Made by a program: the position numbers and the translations under genes
Shown: positions 41,791 to 50,778 of the stretch, one piece after another
How the letters are laid out: each line of letters begins with the position of its first letter
Position numbering within the stretch: the stretch's first letter is position 1
The notes under the pieces: model-generated
Database searches by the model: none
What the model was told of the DNA's origin: nothing
The model's input: only the letters and a program-made list of their open reading frames with translations
Assembly: GCA_019245415.1 (NCBI GenBank)
Contig: JAFARO010000014.1
Coordinates: 124,001-188,000 of the forward strand
Length of the DNA stretch: 64,000 nucleotides
Source of the DNA: Alphaproteobacteria bacterium
GTDB lineage: Bacteria > Pseudomonadota > Alphaproteobacteria > Micropepsales > Micropepsaceae
Direction: 5' to 3'

Positions 41791-43074
41791 ATGTCACAAG
41801 GGATTCCCCAGGGCTGGTACGGCGCAAGCGCCACAGCGGCGCCGCCCCGCGAAGCTTTGTCCGGACTGCTGCGCTGCGATGTCTGCGTCGTCGGCGGCGG
41901 CTACACCGGCTTGAGCGCCGCGCTGCATCTGGCCCTCGCCGGCGCAAGGGTGATCCTGCTGGAAGCCGAAACCGTCGGCTTCGCCGCGTCGGGCCGCAAC
42001 GGCGGACAGATCCATACCGGCTTCCGCAAGGAGCAGAGCGAGCTCGAAAGCTGGCTGGGCAGGCAACATGCGCGCGAGCTCTGGGAGCTGGGCGCCGAAT
42101 CCAAGGCGCTGGTGCGCGAGCTGGTGCATACCCACGCCATCGATTGCGCGCTGAAGGACGGACTTGTCATCGCCGCACACAGGATGTCCGCGGCCCACGC
42201 GCTCGAACGCGAAGCCGAGCATCTGGCGTCCCAATACGGATACACGCAGCTTGCCATGCTGGACGCCGCGCGGACGGAAGCCGAACTGGGCACGCGCGTC
42301 TACCCGGCGTCGCGTTTCGACAGCGGCGGCGGCCATCTGCATGCACTCAACTTTGCGCGCGGACTTGGGCGTGCAGCGGAAACGGCGGGCGCCGTCCTGT
42401 TCGAGCATTCGCGCGTGCTCGCGCTCGACGAGGACAAGGCCGGCGTCAATGCGCGCACCGCCGGCGGCACGATCTCCTCGGACCAGGTCGTGCTTGCCTG
42501 CGACGCCTTCAGCGGCGCGCTGGCGCCGCAGCTTGCGCCCTATATCGGCCAGCTCGAAAGCTTCATCGTCGCGACGGCGCCGCTCGACGAAGCGCTTTAC
42601 GCTCGCGTTCTGCCTTCCGACGCTGCCGTCGCCGATACTCGCCATGTCCTGGACTACTACCGCAAGAGCGAGGACCGGCGGATGCTCTTCGCCGGCCGCG
42701 AGAGCTACTGGCGGGTGCCAAAGGACGTGGCAGGCATGGTCGGGCCGCGCATGGCGCATGTCTTTCCCGCGCTTACGGGCGTGGCGATCGACTATGCCTG
42801 GCACGGCACCGTCGGGATCACGCGCACGCGCATGCCTCATCTCGGGCGCCTGTCCAAGCGCATGCTGTTCGCGCATGGCTATTCCGGCCAGGGCGTGGCG
42901 CTGGCGACGCTGTGCGGCAAGCTCATGAGCGAAGCCGCGCTGGGAAAGCCTGAACGCTTCGACGTCCTCGCGCGCGTGCCCGCCGCACCCTTTCCCGGCG
43001 GACAGCTGCTGCGCCGGCCTCTCGTGGCGGCGGCGCTCGCCTGGTTCAAGCTGCTCGACGCGCTGCCCGGTTGA
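41791..43074 (+). CDS. FAD-dependent amine/amino acid oxidase (DAO family)
   Basis: The 427-residue DAO-fold flavoprotein resembles gamma-glutamylputrescine oxidase (PuuB/OrdL type). The dinucleotide-binding motif is CDVCVVGGGYTGLSAALHLALAGARVILLE, followed by GFAASGRNGGQIHTGF. The C-terminal FAD loop is YAWHGTVGITRTRMPHLG, then GYSGQGVALATLCGK. It oxidises a secondary or primary amine with oxygen or an acceptor; the substrate is not set. No polyamine genes are adjacent. A membrane-protein gene follows in the same direction after 54 bases. Confidence 0.86.
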   Translation: MSQGIPQGWYGASATAAPPREALSGLLRCDVCVVGGGYTGLSAALHLALAGARVILLEAETVGFAASGRNGGQIHTGFRKEQSELESWLGRQHARELWELGAESKALVRELVHTHAIDCALKDGLVIAAHRMSAAHALEREAEHLASQYGYTQLAMLDAARTEAELGTRVYPASRFDSGGGHLHALNFARGLGRAAETAGAVLFEHSRVLALDEDKAGVNARTAGGTISSDQVVLACDAFSGALAPQLAPYIGQLESFIVATAPLDEALYARVLPSDAAVADTRHVLDYYRKSEDRRMLFAGRESYWRVPKDVAGMVGPRMAHVFPALTGVAIDYAWHGTVGITRTRMPHLGRLSKRMLFAHGYSGQGVALATLCGKLMSEAALGKPERFDVLARVPAAPFPGGQLLRRPLVAAALAWFKLLDALPG

Positions 43075-43128
43075 TGTTCGCGCATCGATTGAATAGGCTC
43101 TACAGCCGATTTAAGGGCGGGGGACGCC

Positions 43129-44463
43129 ATGTCGATGTGGGACCAGATCGCGGCACAATTGTTCGCGGGATTTCTCAAGGCCTTCGCCTTCTACAGCGTC
43201 GCCATCCTCGTCGCCTTCCTGATCGCGCTGCATTTCCTCCAGCGCAAGCTGCTCGACCGCGTGACGGATGTGCTCGCCTGCTGTTCCGAGGCCATCAAGG
43301 GCACCGTCATATTCAAGAACGCGGTCGCCTATTTCGACCGCCGCACGCCCGCAAGGGTCGATCAGATAGCGTCGAAGAATAAAATTCTCACCCTCAGGCA
43401 CAGGATCGTGTCGCGCATCGTCCTGCATTTCCTGCCGCCGGCGCTGCTCGTGATGATGACGCTGTTCTTTTCCTTCGTTGCATTCTACGGCGCGCAGATG
43501 ATGCCCAAGGACGCGACGGCCAGCTTCGCGCTCGGCGGTGCATCGGCGATTTTGCCGGCCGCGAGCATCACGGCGATGGCCGATCTGGGCAAATACGAAG
43601 CGACCACGCTGTTCATGATCTCCATCGCGTTCATCGTCTCCTATGTGCGCACCATCATGCGGCTGGTTCGGCGGATCAACGGCAACGACATGAACCCGAT
43701 CTCCTATTACTTCCTCTCTCTCAACATGCTGACCTCCGTGCTGGTCGCGATCGTCGCCCGCCATCTGGCGACGATTTTCGCGGTGACCGCAACCAACGCT
43801 TCCGTACACGATGCTTCCCCGGTCCTGCTCGCGGCTCTCGCCTTTCTCATCGGCTGGAACCCCGCCATATGGCTCGACGTCGCCTTCGACAAGGTCTCGC
43901 AATGGACCAATTTCGCCTTTCTCAAGGCGCGCCCGCCTCTGAAAGACAATCTGCCGCAGGACATGAATCTCCTGATGATCCAGGGCCTCAATGGCGATCA
44001 CGTCGACAGGCTGGAGGAACTCGGTATCGTCAATTGCCAGGATCTTTCCGAGCGCAACGCGATCGTGTTGTGGCTGCGCACGCCCTACACGCTGGAGCTG
44101 ATCTGCGATTGGCTGGCCCAGGCCCATCTGTGCACGCTGTACGAAGACGAACGGCTCCTTCTGCTGCGCCAAGTCGGAATCCGCGACATCTGCGGCTACA
44201 TAAAGGCGCTCGACGACGACAGGAGCGTCGCCTCCCTGGTCGCGGTGCTGAACACGCCAAGAGCGGTCCCGGCGGACCCCAAGAAGGCGCCGCCGCCGCG
44301 TCCGGACATCACCGACGCGCTGCTCAGGACCCACAAGGCCGAGCTGGAGCAGAAGCCCGCTTATCTGCAGCTGGTCGAATTGCACGCCGCAATGGTCCCG
44401 GAGCGGAAGAACGTGGTGCCGCCGGTTGAAGTTGTGCAAGCGCCAATGCTGGCGGCGGAGTAG
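43129..44463 (+). CDS. Membrane protein with C-terminal cytosolic region, unknown function
   Basis: The 444-residue protein has an N-terminal helix (LKAFAFYSVAILVAFLIALHFL), two to four further membrane spans to about residue 250, and a soluble C-terminal region of about 180 residues. That region holds MNLLMIQGLNGDHVDRLEELGIVNCQDLSERN, which resembles a helix-hairpin-helix-like repeat: it is followed by a second similar unit around LLLLRQVGIRDICGYI. The function is unknown. It ends 16 bases before the convergent cysE. Confidence 0.6.
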   Translation: MSMWDQIAAQLFAGFLKAFAFYSVAILVAFLIALHFLQRKLLDRVTDVLACCSEAIKGTVIFKNAVAYFDRRTPARVDQIASKNKILTLRHRIVSRIVLHFLPPALLVMMTLFFSFVAFYGAQMMPKDATASFALGGASAILPAASITAMADLGKYEATTLFMISIAFIVSYVRTIMRLVRRINGNDMNPISYYFLSLNMLTSVLVAIVARHLATIFAVTATNASVHDASPVLLAALAFLIGWNPAIWLDVAFDKVSQWTNFAFLKARPPLKDNLPQDMNLLMIQGLNGDHVDRLEELGIVNCQDLSERNAIVLWLRTPYTLELICDWLAQAHLCTLYEDERLLLLRQVGIRDICGYIKALDDDRSVASLVAVLNTPRAVPADPKKAPPPRPDITDALLRTHKAELEQKPAYLQLVELHAAMVPERKNVVPPVEVVQAPMLAAE

Positions 44464-44479
44464 TCCAGCCCATTTCACT

Positions 44480-45298
44480 TCAAATCTTGTAGTCAGTGTC
44501 CTCTATCACCTGGTTCATCTCCTGCGACGGGCGCTCGGCGCCGGCGCAGTTGGTGAGCTTGGCCGGCACGCCGACGGCGGTGCAGCCCGGCGGCACCGAT
44601 TTCAGCACCACGCTGCTGGCGCCGACGCGCGAATATTCGCCCACCTCGATGTTGCCCAGCACCTTGGCGCCCATGGAGAGCAGGACGCCGCGGCGGATCT
44701 TGGGATGGCGGTCGCCGCCTTCCTTGCCGGTGCCGCCCAACGTGACGCCGTGCATGATGGAGACGTCGTCCTCCACCACCGCGGTCTCGCCGATGACGAC
44801 GCCGGTGGCGTGGTCGATCATGATGCCGCGGCCCAGCCGCGCGGCGGGATGGATGTCGACGTCGAACAATTCGGAAATGCGGCTCTGGAAGAACAGCGCC
44901 ATGCCCTCGCGGCCTTCCTTCCACAGCCAATGCGCGATGCGATAACACTGCAGCGCATGGAAACCCTTGTAGAACAGGAAGGCCTGCACATGGCTGTGGC
45001 AGGCGGGATCGCGGTCGTAGACCGCCGCGAGGTCCGCCCGCACCGAGATGCCGATCTCCGGATCGGCCTCGATCGCCTCGACGAACAGCTCGCGCGCCAG
45101 CATCGGGCTGACGTCGTCGCCGCCGACCTTTTTCGCCAGATGATAGGACAAGGCGTCCTCCAGCCGGTCGTGGTTGAGGATGGTGGCGTGCACGAAGCTC
45201 GCCAGCGCCGGCTCCTGCGCGGCGAGTTTCTTCGCTTCGTCATGCATCGCCGACCAGATCGGGTCGCAGGTCGCAAGCTTTTCCGCACCGAGTGCCAT
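44480..45298 (-). CDS. cysE: Serine O-acetyltransferase
   Basis: CysE makes O-acetylserine, the carbon acceptor for sulfide in cysteine synthesis. The 272-residue protein has the helical N-terminal half (DPIWSAMHDEAKKLAAQEPAL...HAL QCYRIAHWLW region). The left-handed beta-helix half shows DIHPAARLGRGIMIDHATGVVIGE and MHGVTLGGTGKEGGDRHPKI. ATG 45298 follows AAGGAGA at a good distance and gives the family N-terminus. The nearest same-direction gene is the sulfotransferase at 46055; a nitroreductase lies between on the other strand. Confidence 0.96.
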   Translation of the reverse strand: MALGAEKLATCDPIWSAMHDEAKKLAAQEPALASFVHATILNHDRLEDALSYHLAKKVGGDDVSPMLARELFVEAIEADPEIGISVRADLAAVYDRDPACHSHVQAFLFYKGFHALQCYRIAHWLWKEGREGMALFFQSRISELFDVDIHPAARLGRGIMIDHATGVVIGETAVVEDDVSIMHGVTLGGTGKEGGDRHPKIRRGVLLSMGAKVLGNIEVGEYSRVGASSVVLKSVPPGCTAVGVPAKLTNCAGAERPSQEMNQVIEDTDYKI

Positions 45299-45458
45299 GA
45301 GATTTCTCCTTGCGCGCATTGTAGCGGCCGCGCGCCTTGCCACCAACAATGTCCACAATCAACGCTCATAAACCTGTAATTTGCGCGTGCCGGGACACCG
45401 CCTACATAGGCGCCCGGCCGTTCGATCCCAAGGCCGCCGCCCCGAAATAGGTGCCACC

Positions 45459-46049
45459 ATGCCCGACGCACACCCCGTCCTGAACCGTCCCGCGCCGAAT
45501 GCCATCGATCTTCTGCTCAGCCGGCGCTCGGGCTCGGCCAAAGCGATGACGGGTCCGGGACCCGACCACGGGCAACTTGAGACAATTCTCAAGGCCGCCG
45601 CGCGCGTGCCCGATCACGGCAAGCTGTTTCCTTGGCGCTTCATCGTCTTCGAAGGCGAGGCGCGCGCGCGTTTCGGCGACATCCTGGCCGCCTGCCTGCC
45701 CGCGGCCGAAGCGACGGACGAGCGGCGCGCCATCGAGCGCGGCCGCTTCCTGCGCGCGCCGGTGGCGGTCGGCGTGATCAGCCGCGTGCGCGAAGGCATT
45801 CCGATCCCGGTCTGGGAGCAGCAGCTTTCCGCCGGCGCGGCGTGCCAGACCCTGCTGATCGCCGCCACCGCGATGGGCTTCGTCGCCAACTGGATCACCG
45901 AATGGGCGGCATACGATCCTTGCGTGGCGCAGCACCTCGATCTGCAGCAGGGCGAGCGCGTCGCGGGTTTCATTTATATCGGCCGTCCCGCCCAACCTCT
46001 CGAAGAGCGCGTGCGCCCGGAGATGGACAAGATCGTGCGCTGGTTCTGA
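45459..46049 (+). CDS. Nitroreductase family protein (YdjA-like)
   Basis: This 196-residue single-domain FMN nitroreductase has an N-terminal LLSRRSGSAKAMTGPGP, FMN-binding Arg-Arg-Ser start, ARVPDHGKLFPWRF and GAACQTLLIAATAMGFVANWIT. A C-terminal GFIYIGRP completes the fold. The short length and the DHGKL-PWRF pattern match the YdjA branch. It reduces nitro compounds or quinones with NAD(P)H; the natural substrate is unknown. ATG 45459 is the best start; upstream in-frame codons overlap the region before cysE without homology. Confidence 0.88.
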   Translation: MPDAHPVLNRPAPNAIDLLLSRRSGSAKAMTGPGPDHGQLETILKAAARVPDHGKLFPWRFIVFEGEARARFGDILAACLPAAEATDERRAIERGRFLRAPVAVGVISRVREGIPIPVWEQQLSAGAACQTLLIAATAMGFVANWITEWAAYDPCVAQHLDLQQGERVAGFIYIGRPAQPLEERVRPEMDKIVRWF

Positions 46050-46054
46050 CGCTG

Positions 46055-46834
46055 CTACGGCACCGTTTGCGCCCACTCGAGCAACAGGGCGTCGGCGGGG
46101 TCGGCGCGCAGCGCCTGCGCGAAAGACTCCCAGTTCGCGACGCGAAGGCGATAGTCCGGCTCGTTGTCCTGCCGCGGAATATCGTCCGGCTCGGCGACGA
46201 CGCCGAGCGGCGGCAAACCGCACGCTTCGAGCAAGGGCAGGATCGCCTCCAATGTCTGGCGACCGGTCCGGCCCTCGATATGCCTTTCGTAGGATAGTTC
46301 CGCAAATGGTTTGCCGCGCTCGACAAGAGCCGTCCGCATCTTCTTAAACCAGCCCTTGTGCCACTTCGCCCAGCCGACGAACGATTCCGGCGAAAGCTCC
46401 GGCTTGATGGCAGTCGTATCGATGCCGCGATGCTTGCCGACGATTTGCGCCTTTTCTTGCGAAATGAAGCAATCGATCGGCCGGCGCCGCAGTATCGCGT
46501 AAGCGATATCGTCGGCGGCCAACAACGCCTGCAGGCCCTCGCGCTCCAGATGTCCGGGGAAGACCTTGAACGCGAGGATGCGCTTGCGCCGCACTCCCTG
46601 CAGCGCATTCAGGGTCGCGAGCGGGTTCTGCCTGCGCCAGGCGATATAGGCCTCGGCATCGTGCACGGCGCCGTTCGAAGCGGCCGCCAGCGCCTCGACT
46701 TCCCGGGGCGCGAGGTCGCCGCGGGCATGAGGATGAAAGAGCTCCGATTTGGTGTTGAGGCCCGTGCTGTTGAGGATGCGGTTCAGCCGGGTCGAACCGG
46801 TGCGCGCAGCCGCGAGGATACAGAGAAATCGCAT
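46055..46834 (-). CDS. Sulfotransferase-like protein (Stf0/PAPS type)
   Basis: The 259-residue protein begins with the 5'-PAPS-binding-type loop MRFLCILAAARTGSTRLNRIL. It continues with SELFHPHARGD and a later DDIAYAILRRRPIDCFISQEKA, which fits the 3'-phosphate-binding region of sulfotransferases. Such enzymes sulfate sugars, lipids or peptides. The partner substrate is unknown. It is convergent with the nitroreductase gene (5-base gap) and divergent from the KAS III gene. Confidence 0.78.
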   Translation of the reverse strand: MRFLCILAAARTGSTRLNRILNSTGLNTKSELFHPHARGDLAPREVEALAAASNGAVHDAEAYIAWRRQNPLATLNALQGVRRKRILAFKVFPGHLEREGLQALLAADDIAYAILRRRPIDCFISQEKAQIVGKHRGIDTTAIKPELSPESFVGWAKWHKGWFKKMRTALVERGKPFAELSYERHIEGRTGRQTLEAILPLLEACGLPPLGVVAEPDDIPRQDNEPDYRLRVANWESFAQALRADPADALLLEWAQTVP

Positions 46835-46954
46835 GCAGACGATGCTTCCAGTTCCCGGTCATAGCGCACAAGCCAGCGATGCCGCGCAAGCCCGCCGCTT
46901 GCCTTTTGCCCTCCCCTGGTAAAGAATCTCCCCGTCGAAACAAGGGGATGGGGC

Positions 46955-48079
46955 GTGTCTCACTTGGCCCTGACGGGCACAGGTCTGTGCGTGCCGGAAC
47001 AGTCCGTCTCGAACGAGGAGCTCGTCGCCTCGTTCAACGAGTATGTGCGCCGTTTCAACGCGGAGAACGCCGACGCCATCGCGGCCGGCACGGTCGCGGC
47101 GCTGATGCCGTCCAGCGTGGAATTCATCTTCAAGGCGTCGGGCATCAAGAACCGCTACGTCGTCGACAAGAAGGGCGTGCTCGATCCCGAGATCATGTGC
47201 CCGCGCATCCCCGAGCGGCCCAACCACCAGGTCTCGGTGCTGGCGGAGATGGCGGTCGCGGCAGCCCAGGAGGCGATGGAGCGTGCCGGGCGCAGCGCCG
47301 GCGAGATCGACGCGGTCATCGTCGGAGCCTCCAACATGCAGCGCGCCTATCCCGCGATGGCGGTGGAGGTGCAACAGGTCCTGGGCATCGACGGCTTCGG
47401 CTTCGACATGAACGTCGCCTGCTCGTCCGCCACGTTCGCGCTGCAGGCCGCTGCCGACATGGTGGCCGCCGGACATGCGCGCGCCATCCTGGTGTGCAAT
47501 CCGGAGATCTGCTCGGGGCACCTGAATTTCCGCGACCGCGACAGCCATTTCATCTTCGGCGACGTCGCCACCGCCTTCATCGTCGAGCGGCGCGAGGACG
47601 CGCGTCGCGGCGGCTGGGAGATCCTTTCCACCAGGCTGCTGACCAAATTCTCCAACAACATCCGCAACAATTTCGGCTTCCTGAACCGCACCGCGCCCGA
47701 GGGCATCGGCAAGCCCGACAAGCTGTTCGTCCAGGAAGGCCGCAAGGTGTTCAAGGAGGTCGTGCCCATGGTGTCGGAGATGATCCTCGCGCACCTGGCC
47801 GACAACGGGATCGAGGCGTCCGCGCTGAAGCGCATCTGGCTGCATCAGGCCAACCAGGGCATGAACGATCTCATCGCGCGCCGCGTGCTGGGCCGCGACC
47901 CCGAACCCGGCGAGGCGCCCAATATCCTCGACGAGTTCGCCAACACGAGCTCCGCCGGCTCGGTCGTCGCCTTCCACCGCCATAACGAAGACTTGAAAGC
48001 CGGCGACCTTGGCTTGCTCTGCTCGTTCGGCGCAGGGTATTCCGCCGGCAGCGTCATCCTGAAGAAATTCGCCGCGTAA
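46955..48079 (+). CDS. Beta-ketoacyl-ACP synthase III-type enzyme
   Basis: The 374-residue thiolase-fold enzyme has the KAS III triad: Cys156 (DMNVACSSATF), His297 (IWLHQANQGMND) and Asn330 (DEFANTSSAG). Thus decarboxylating condensation of an acyl-CoA or acyl-ACP with malonyl-ACP is expected. It is longer than FabH (about 320 residues). The insertion around residues 30-80 (FNAENADAIAAGTVAALMPSS...KNRYVVDKKGVLDPE) resembles the FabH-like branch used for special fatty acids. The start is GTG 46955. A POT transporter gene follows after 20 bases. The acyl substrate is unknown. Confidence 0.88.
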   Translation: MSHLALTGTGLCVPEQSVSNEELVASFNEYVRRFNAENADAIAAGTVAALMPSSVEFIFKASGIKNRYVVDKKGVLDPEIMCPRIPERPNHQVSVLAEMAVAAAQEAMERAGRSAGEIDAVIVGASNMQRAYPAMAVEVQQVLGIDGFGFDMNVACSSATFALQAAADMVAAGHARAILVCNPEICSGHLNFRDRDSHFIFGDVATAFIVERREDARRGGWEILSTRLLTKFSNNIRNNFGFLNRTAPEGIGKPDKLFVQEGRKVFKEVVPMVSEMILAHLADNGIEASALKRIWLHQANQGMNDLIARRVLGRDPEPGEAPNILDEFANTSSAGSVVAFHRHNEDLKAGDLGLLCSFGAGYSAGSVILKKFAA

Positions 48080-48099
48080 CGAGCGCATCAGAGGACATC

Positions 48100-49491
48100 A
48101 TGGACACCACCGCCGGCGGCGCGCGCAAGAGCCCGTCCTTCATGGGCCACCCGATCGGGCTGGCGTGGCTCAGCGCGTCGGAATTCTGGGAGCGCTTCGC
48201 CTATTACGGCGCCCAGCCGCTGATCGCGCTCTACATCACGCAATACCTCCTCAAGCCCGGCCATGTGGAGCAGGTGATCGGCTATTCCGCGCTCAAGGGC
48301 TTCATTGCGTTCGTATACGGCGCCGGCCTGCAGCCAGAACAGATGGGCATTGCGATCTCCGGCATCTATTCGGCGCTGGTCTATCTGACGCCGATCCTGG
48401 GCGGCCTGATCGCGGAGCGCTGGCTCGGCCGCACGCCGACCGTCGTCATCGGCGCGGTGGCGATGACTGTCGGGCAGTTCCTCATGGCGCTGGATTCCGG
48501 GTTCGTCCTCGGCCTGGTGCTGCTCGTGCTCGGCGTCGGCTGCTTCAAGGGCAATATCGCCAGCCAAGTCGGCGATCTCTATTCGCTCGAGGACAAGCGC
48601 CGTGCCGACGCCTTCCTCATCTACTTCATGGGCATCCAAATGGCGGCGATCGTCACGCCGCTGGTCTGCGGCACGCTGGCGCAAAAGGTCGACTGGCATC
48701 TGGGTTTCGTCGCGGCCGCGGTGGGCATGACCATCGGGCTGGTCATCTATCTCTTCGGCCGCAAGCACTATCCGCCGGAGCCGCTGCACCGCAAGGCCGA
48801 CGCCGGGGCGCGCCCGAAGCTCACCGCGCGCGACTGGAACGTCATCGCGCTGCTCGTCGTGCTGCTGCCGGTGCTGGCGCTCTCCACGCTCGGCAATCAG
48901 GAAATCCCCGGCGCCTATCTGATCTGGGGCCAGAAGACGTTCCAGACGGTGTTCTTCGGCTTCTCCGTGCCGATCACCTGGCTGGTCTCGATCGATGCCA
49001 TCGTCAGCGCCATCCTGATGGGCATCGTCATCGCGTTCTGGCGCTGGTGGGGGCGGCATTGGCGCGAGCCGTCCGAACTCAGCAAGATCATCCTGGGCAC
49101 CCTGATCAGCGCGCTGGCGCCGTTCCTTCTTGCCGGCGCCGCGGCGCAGTTCCAGTCGAGCGGCCAGCCGGTCTCGCTTGCCTGGGCGATCGGCTTCCAC
49201 GTCGTCAACGACACCGGCTTCTCGATCGCGCTACCGATGGGTATCGCGCTCTATTCGCGCGTCGCGCCGAAGGGAATGGGCGGCGTGATGATCGCGGTCT
49301 ATTACGTCAGCATCTTCATGAGCAACTTCATGGTCGGCAAGATCGGCGGCTGGGTGGCGACCATGCCGGGGACGCAGTTCTGGATGCTGCATACCGCGCT
49401 GATGGCGGGCGCCGCGGGGGTGCTCCTTGTCTTCCGGCTGCTATTCGGCAGCCTTCTCGCGCCGCCCTACGACAAGCCTATCGCGAATTGA
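48100..49491 (+). CDS. POT-family proton-coupled oligopeptide transporter
   Basis: The 463-residue, 12-14-span protein has the POT signature WLSASEFWERFAYYGAQPLI (the ExxERFxYY motif that couples protons) in its first helix. GVGCFKGNIASQVGDLY follows in the fifth. It imports di- and tripeptides with protons across the inner membrane. The stop is followed by a hairpin with six T residues. It is the last ordinary gene before the lower-GC island. Confidence 0.93.
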   Translation: MDTTAGGARKSPSFMGHPIGLAWLSASEFWERFAYYGAQPLIALYITQYLLKPGHVEQVIGYSALKGFIAFVYGAGLQPEQMGIAISGIYSALVYLTPILGGLIAERWLGRTPTVVIGAVAMTVGQFLMALDSGFVLGLVLLVLGVGCFKGNIASQVGDLYSLEDKRRADAFLIYFMGIQMAAIVTPLVCGTLAQKVDWHLGFVAAAVGMTIGLVIYLFGRKHYPPEPLHRKADAGARPKLTARDWNVIALLVVLLPVLALSTLGNQEIPGAYLIWGQKTFQTVFFGFSVPITWLVSIDAIVSAILMGIVIAFWRWWGRHWREPSELSKIILGTLISALAPFLLAGAAAQFQSSGQPVSLAWAIGFHVVNDTGFSIALPMGIALYSRVAPKGMGGVMIAVYYVSIFMSNFMVGKIGGWVATMPGTQFWMLHTALMAGAAGVLLVFRLLFGSLLAPPYDKPIAN

Positions 49492-49510
49492 AGCCTCGTT
49501 CCGCGCAAAG

Positions 49511-49539
49511 CTCCGCCGCCGATCGCGGCGAGGTTTTTT
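49511..49539 (+). terminator. Rho-independent terminator after the POT gene
   Basis: Twenty bases after the transporter stop lies a GC-rich stem (core CGCCG and CGGCG around a 7-base loop, extended imperfectly). It is followed by TTTTTT. This is a standard intrinsic terminator. The 170 bases between it and the 32-bp repeat show no gene. Confidence 0.7.
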
Positions 49540-49709
49540 CGCGGGCGCTGAAATACGCGCGGATGTTTGACGAGCTTCTTCTCTCGCTGCGGTCCTTTCG
49601 CACCTGTGGGGATTTAGCGGAAATGGGATTTCGACCGTGACGGTTCAAGGGGCGGTGCTGGGCTAAATTTCCTGCCAGTGGCTGAATTAGACCACGCCGC
49701 GACTCGGCA

Positions 49710-49741
49710 AGTGGTCCATTTTGCCCGAGTGGGTCAATTTG
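49710..49741 (+). repeat. Left copy of the 32-bp direct repeat flanking the island
   Basis: These 32 bases, beginning AGTGGTCCATTTTGCC and ending AGTGGGTCAATTTG, recur exactly at 56223-56254 in the same orientation. Within the repeat two related units are visible (AGTGGTCCATTTTG and AGTGGGTCAATTTG), separated by CCCG. This is the kind of short iterated end seen in IS21-like elements. The gene content and base composition between the copies differ from the flanks. Confidence 0.8.
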
Positions 49742-49746
49742 AGATT

Positions 49747-50160
49747 CTAGCTCCCCGGCCTCTTTCCGAACGGAAGCTTGGATACGACACCATCCCTCTT
49801 TGGAAACAGGTACCGGGCAACAATAACGAACATGCCGATAATATTGACGGTTGTCGTACCAATTGCCGCGAGTAAAACATTCTCGCTTAGATCAAACCAG
49901 TTCCTGGGATAGAGGAATCCTTGCGCTAGGAGAAGCAAGAATATGCCTGCTAACCATGCGGCCATCAGCCAGAATAAACGTTTCGCATAAAGTTTGCGCT
50001 CATCCGCGTCCTGTTTGATCCCGTCAATATGAGCGCGCCATTCCTGAGCCTCTAAGTCTTTTTCCTCTTCTATGGTCTTCGAGTCAGCAACGGCAGCGGC
50101 GGACACCGCCGCAGGTTCTGCGATTGCAGAAATATCAAGTCTATTCGGCGACTGCCCCAC
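49747..50160 (-). CDS. Small membrane protein next to Panacea gene, candidate toxin
   Basis: The 137-residue protein has a charged, helical N-terminus (EEEKDLEAQEWRAHIDGIKQDADERKLYAKR) and two transmembrane segments (LFWLMAAWLAGIFLLLLAQG and VLLAAIGTTTVNIIGMFVIVA). No enzyme motif is seen. It overlaps the end of the upstream Panacea-domain gene by 20 bases. In PanAT pairs the Panacea protein neutralises very varied toxins, including small membrane-acting ones. The toxin role is inferred from that arrangement; an accessory membrane role is also possible. Confidence 0.65.
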   Translation of the reverse strand: MGQSPNRLDISAIAEPAAVSAAAVADSKTIEEEKDLEAQEWRAHIDGIKQDADERKLYAKRLFWLMAAWLAGIFLLLLAQGFLYPRNWFDLSENVLLAAIGTTTVNIIGMFVIVARYLFPKRDGVVSKLPFGKRPGS

Positions 50161-50671
50161 GCTGCCTCTTCGCGTCGAACTCTTCTTTGATGAAACTGTC
50201 GGGGATATCTACATTCCTGTTTCCGCCAGCGGCTTTGTAGGCTTTGTCCCATGCTCCGTTGGGGACATGACTCAGGTTGGATAGGTAGACGGCACTTTTG
50301 CTTCCGTAGACTGTCCAAATTTGTTCCAAGAATTCTTGGATTTCTGGTTCGTTATCCACATGGGGTTCAACAATCTTCGCGTTCAAAATTGTTTTTGGTG
50401 TCACGCCGGAATAATCCAAATCCCATGCGCGGCCTGCGATCGGACCTCGTCCGAAATTCTTAAATTCGTGATAGATCGACGGAATCACTGGACCGTAGTT
50501 CCAAGCCTGAGGATGCTCGGTAATCAGCGGTTGGTTTGCCAGTGATAGATACCAACCGTGAGCAAAATAGATAAGCTTTTGCAGCTTCATCGGGTCCAAC
50601 TTGACCCCGTCTTGATCTGCGCGGTCCAGAAACCAGTTGGCTATCGCTGCGGTGTTGTAGGGGGCGGCCAT
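50141..50671 (-). CDS. Panacea (SocA/DUF4065-like) domain protein, probable antitoxin
   Basis: The 176-residue protein has the Panacea signature: AIANWFLDRADQDG, MKLQKLIYFAHGWYLSLAN and WNYGPVIPSIYHEFKNFG. Panacea proteins (SocA, GepA and PanA types) serve as antitoxins or adaptors. ATG 50671 (MAAPYNTAAIANWF) is preferred over an upstream ATG at 50734. The 3' end overlaps the two-span membrane protein gene, forming a two-gene unit. It is divergent from the Phd/RelE pair, so two toxin-antitoxin-like modules share the 107-base region 50672-50778. The low-GC composition fits acquisition by transfer. Confidence 0.85.
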   Translation of the reverse strand: MAAPYNTAAIANWFLDRADQDGVKLDPMKLQKLIYFAHGWYLSLANQPLITEHPQAWNYGPVIPSIYHEFKNFGRGPIAGRAWDLDYSGVTPKTILNAKIVEPHVDNEPEIQEFLEQIWTVYGSKSAVYLSNLSHVPNGAWDKAYKAAGGNRNVDIPDSFIKEEFDAKRQRGAVAE

Positions 50672-50778
50672 ACGTTCCAATATCGTTTTTATCGCAGAAA
50701 ATTCAAATGCCTCCCTTGACACCGTTTTGTACATATTGTATAAACTGGCGTCCCAACCTTCACCAAGGGGGTTTCAAG

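Noticed and set aside
49678-49875. A 65-residue plus-strand frame at the island edge.
   Set aside because: It starts inside the 32-bp repeat region, overlaps the end of the leftward membrane-protein gene, and has no ribosome site or motif.
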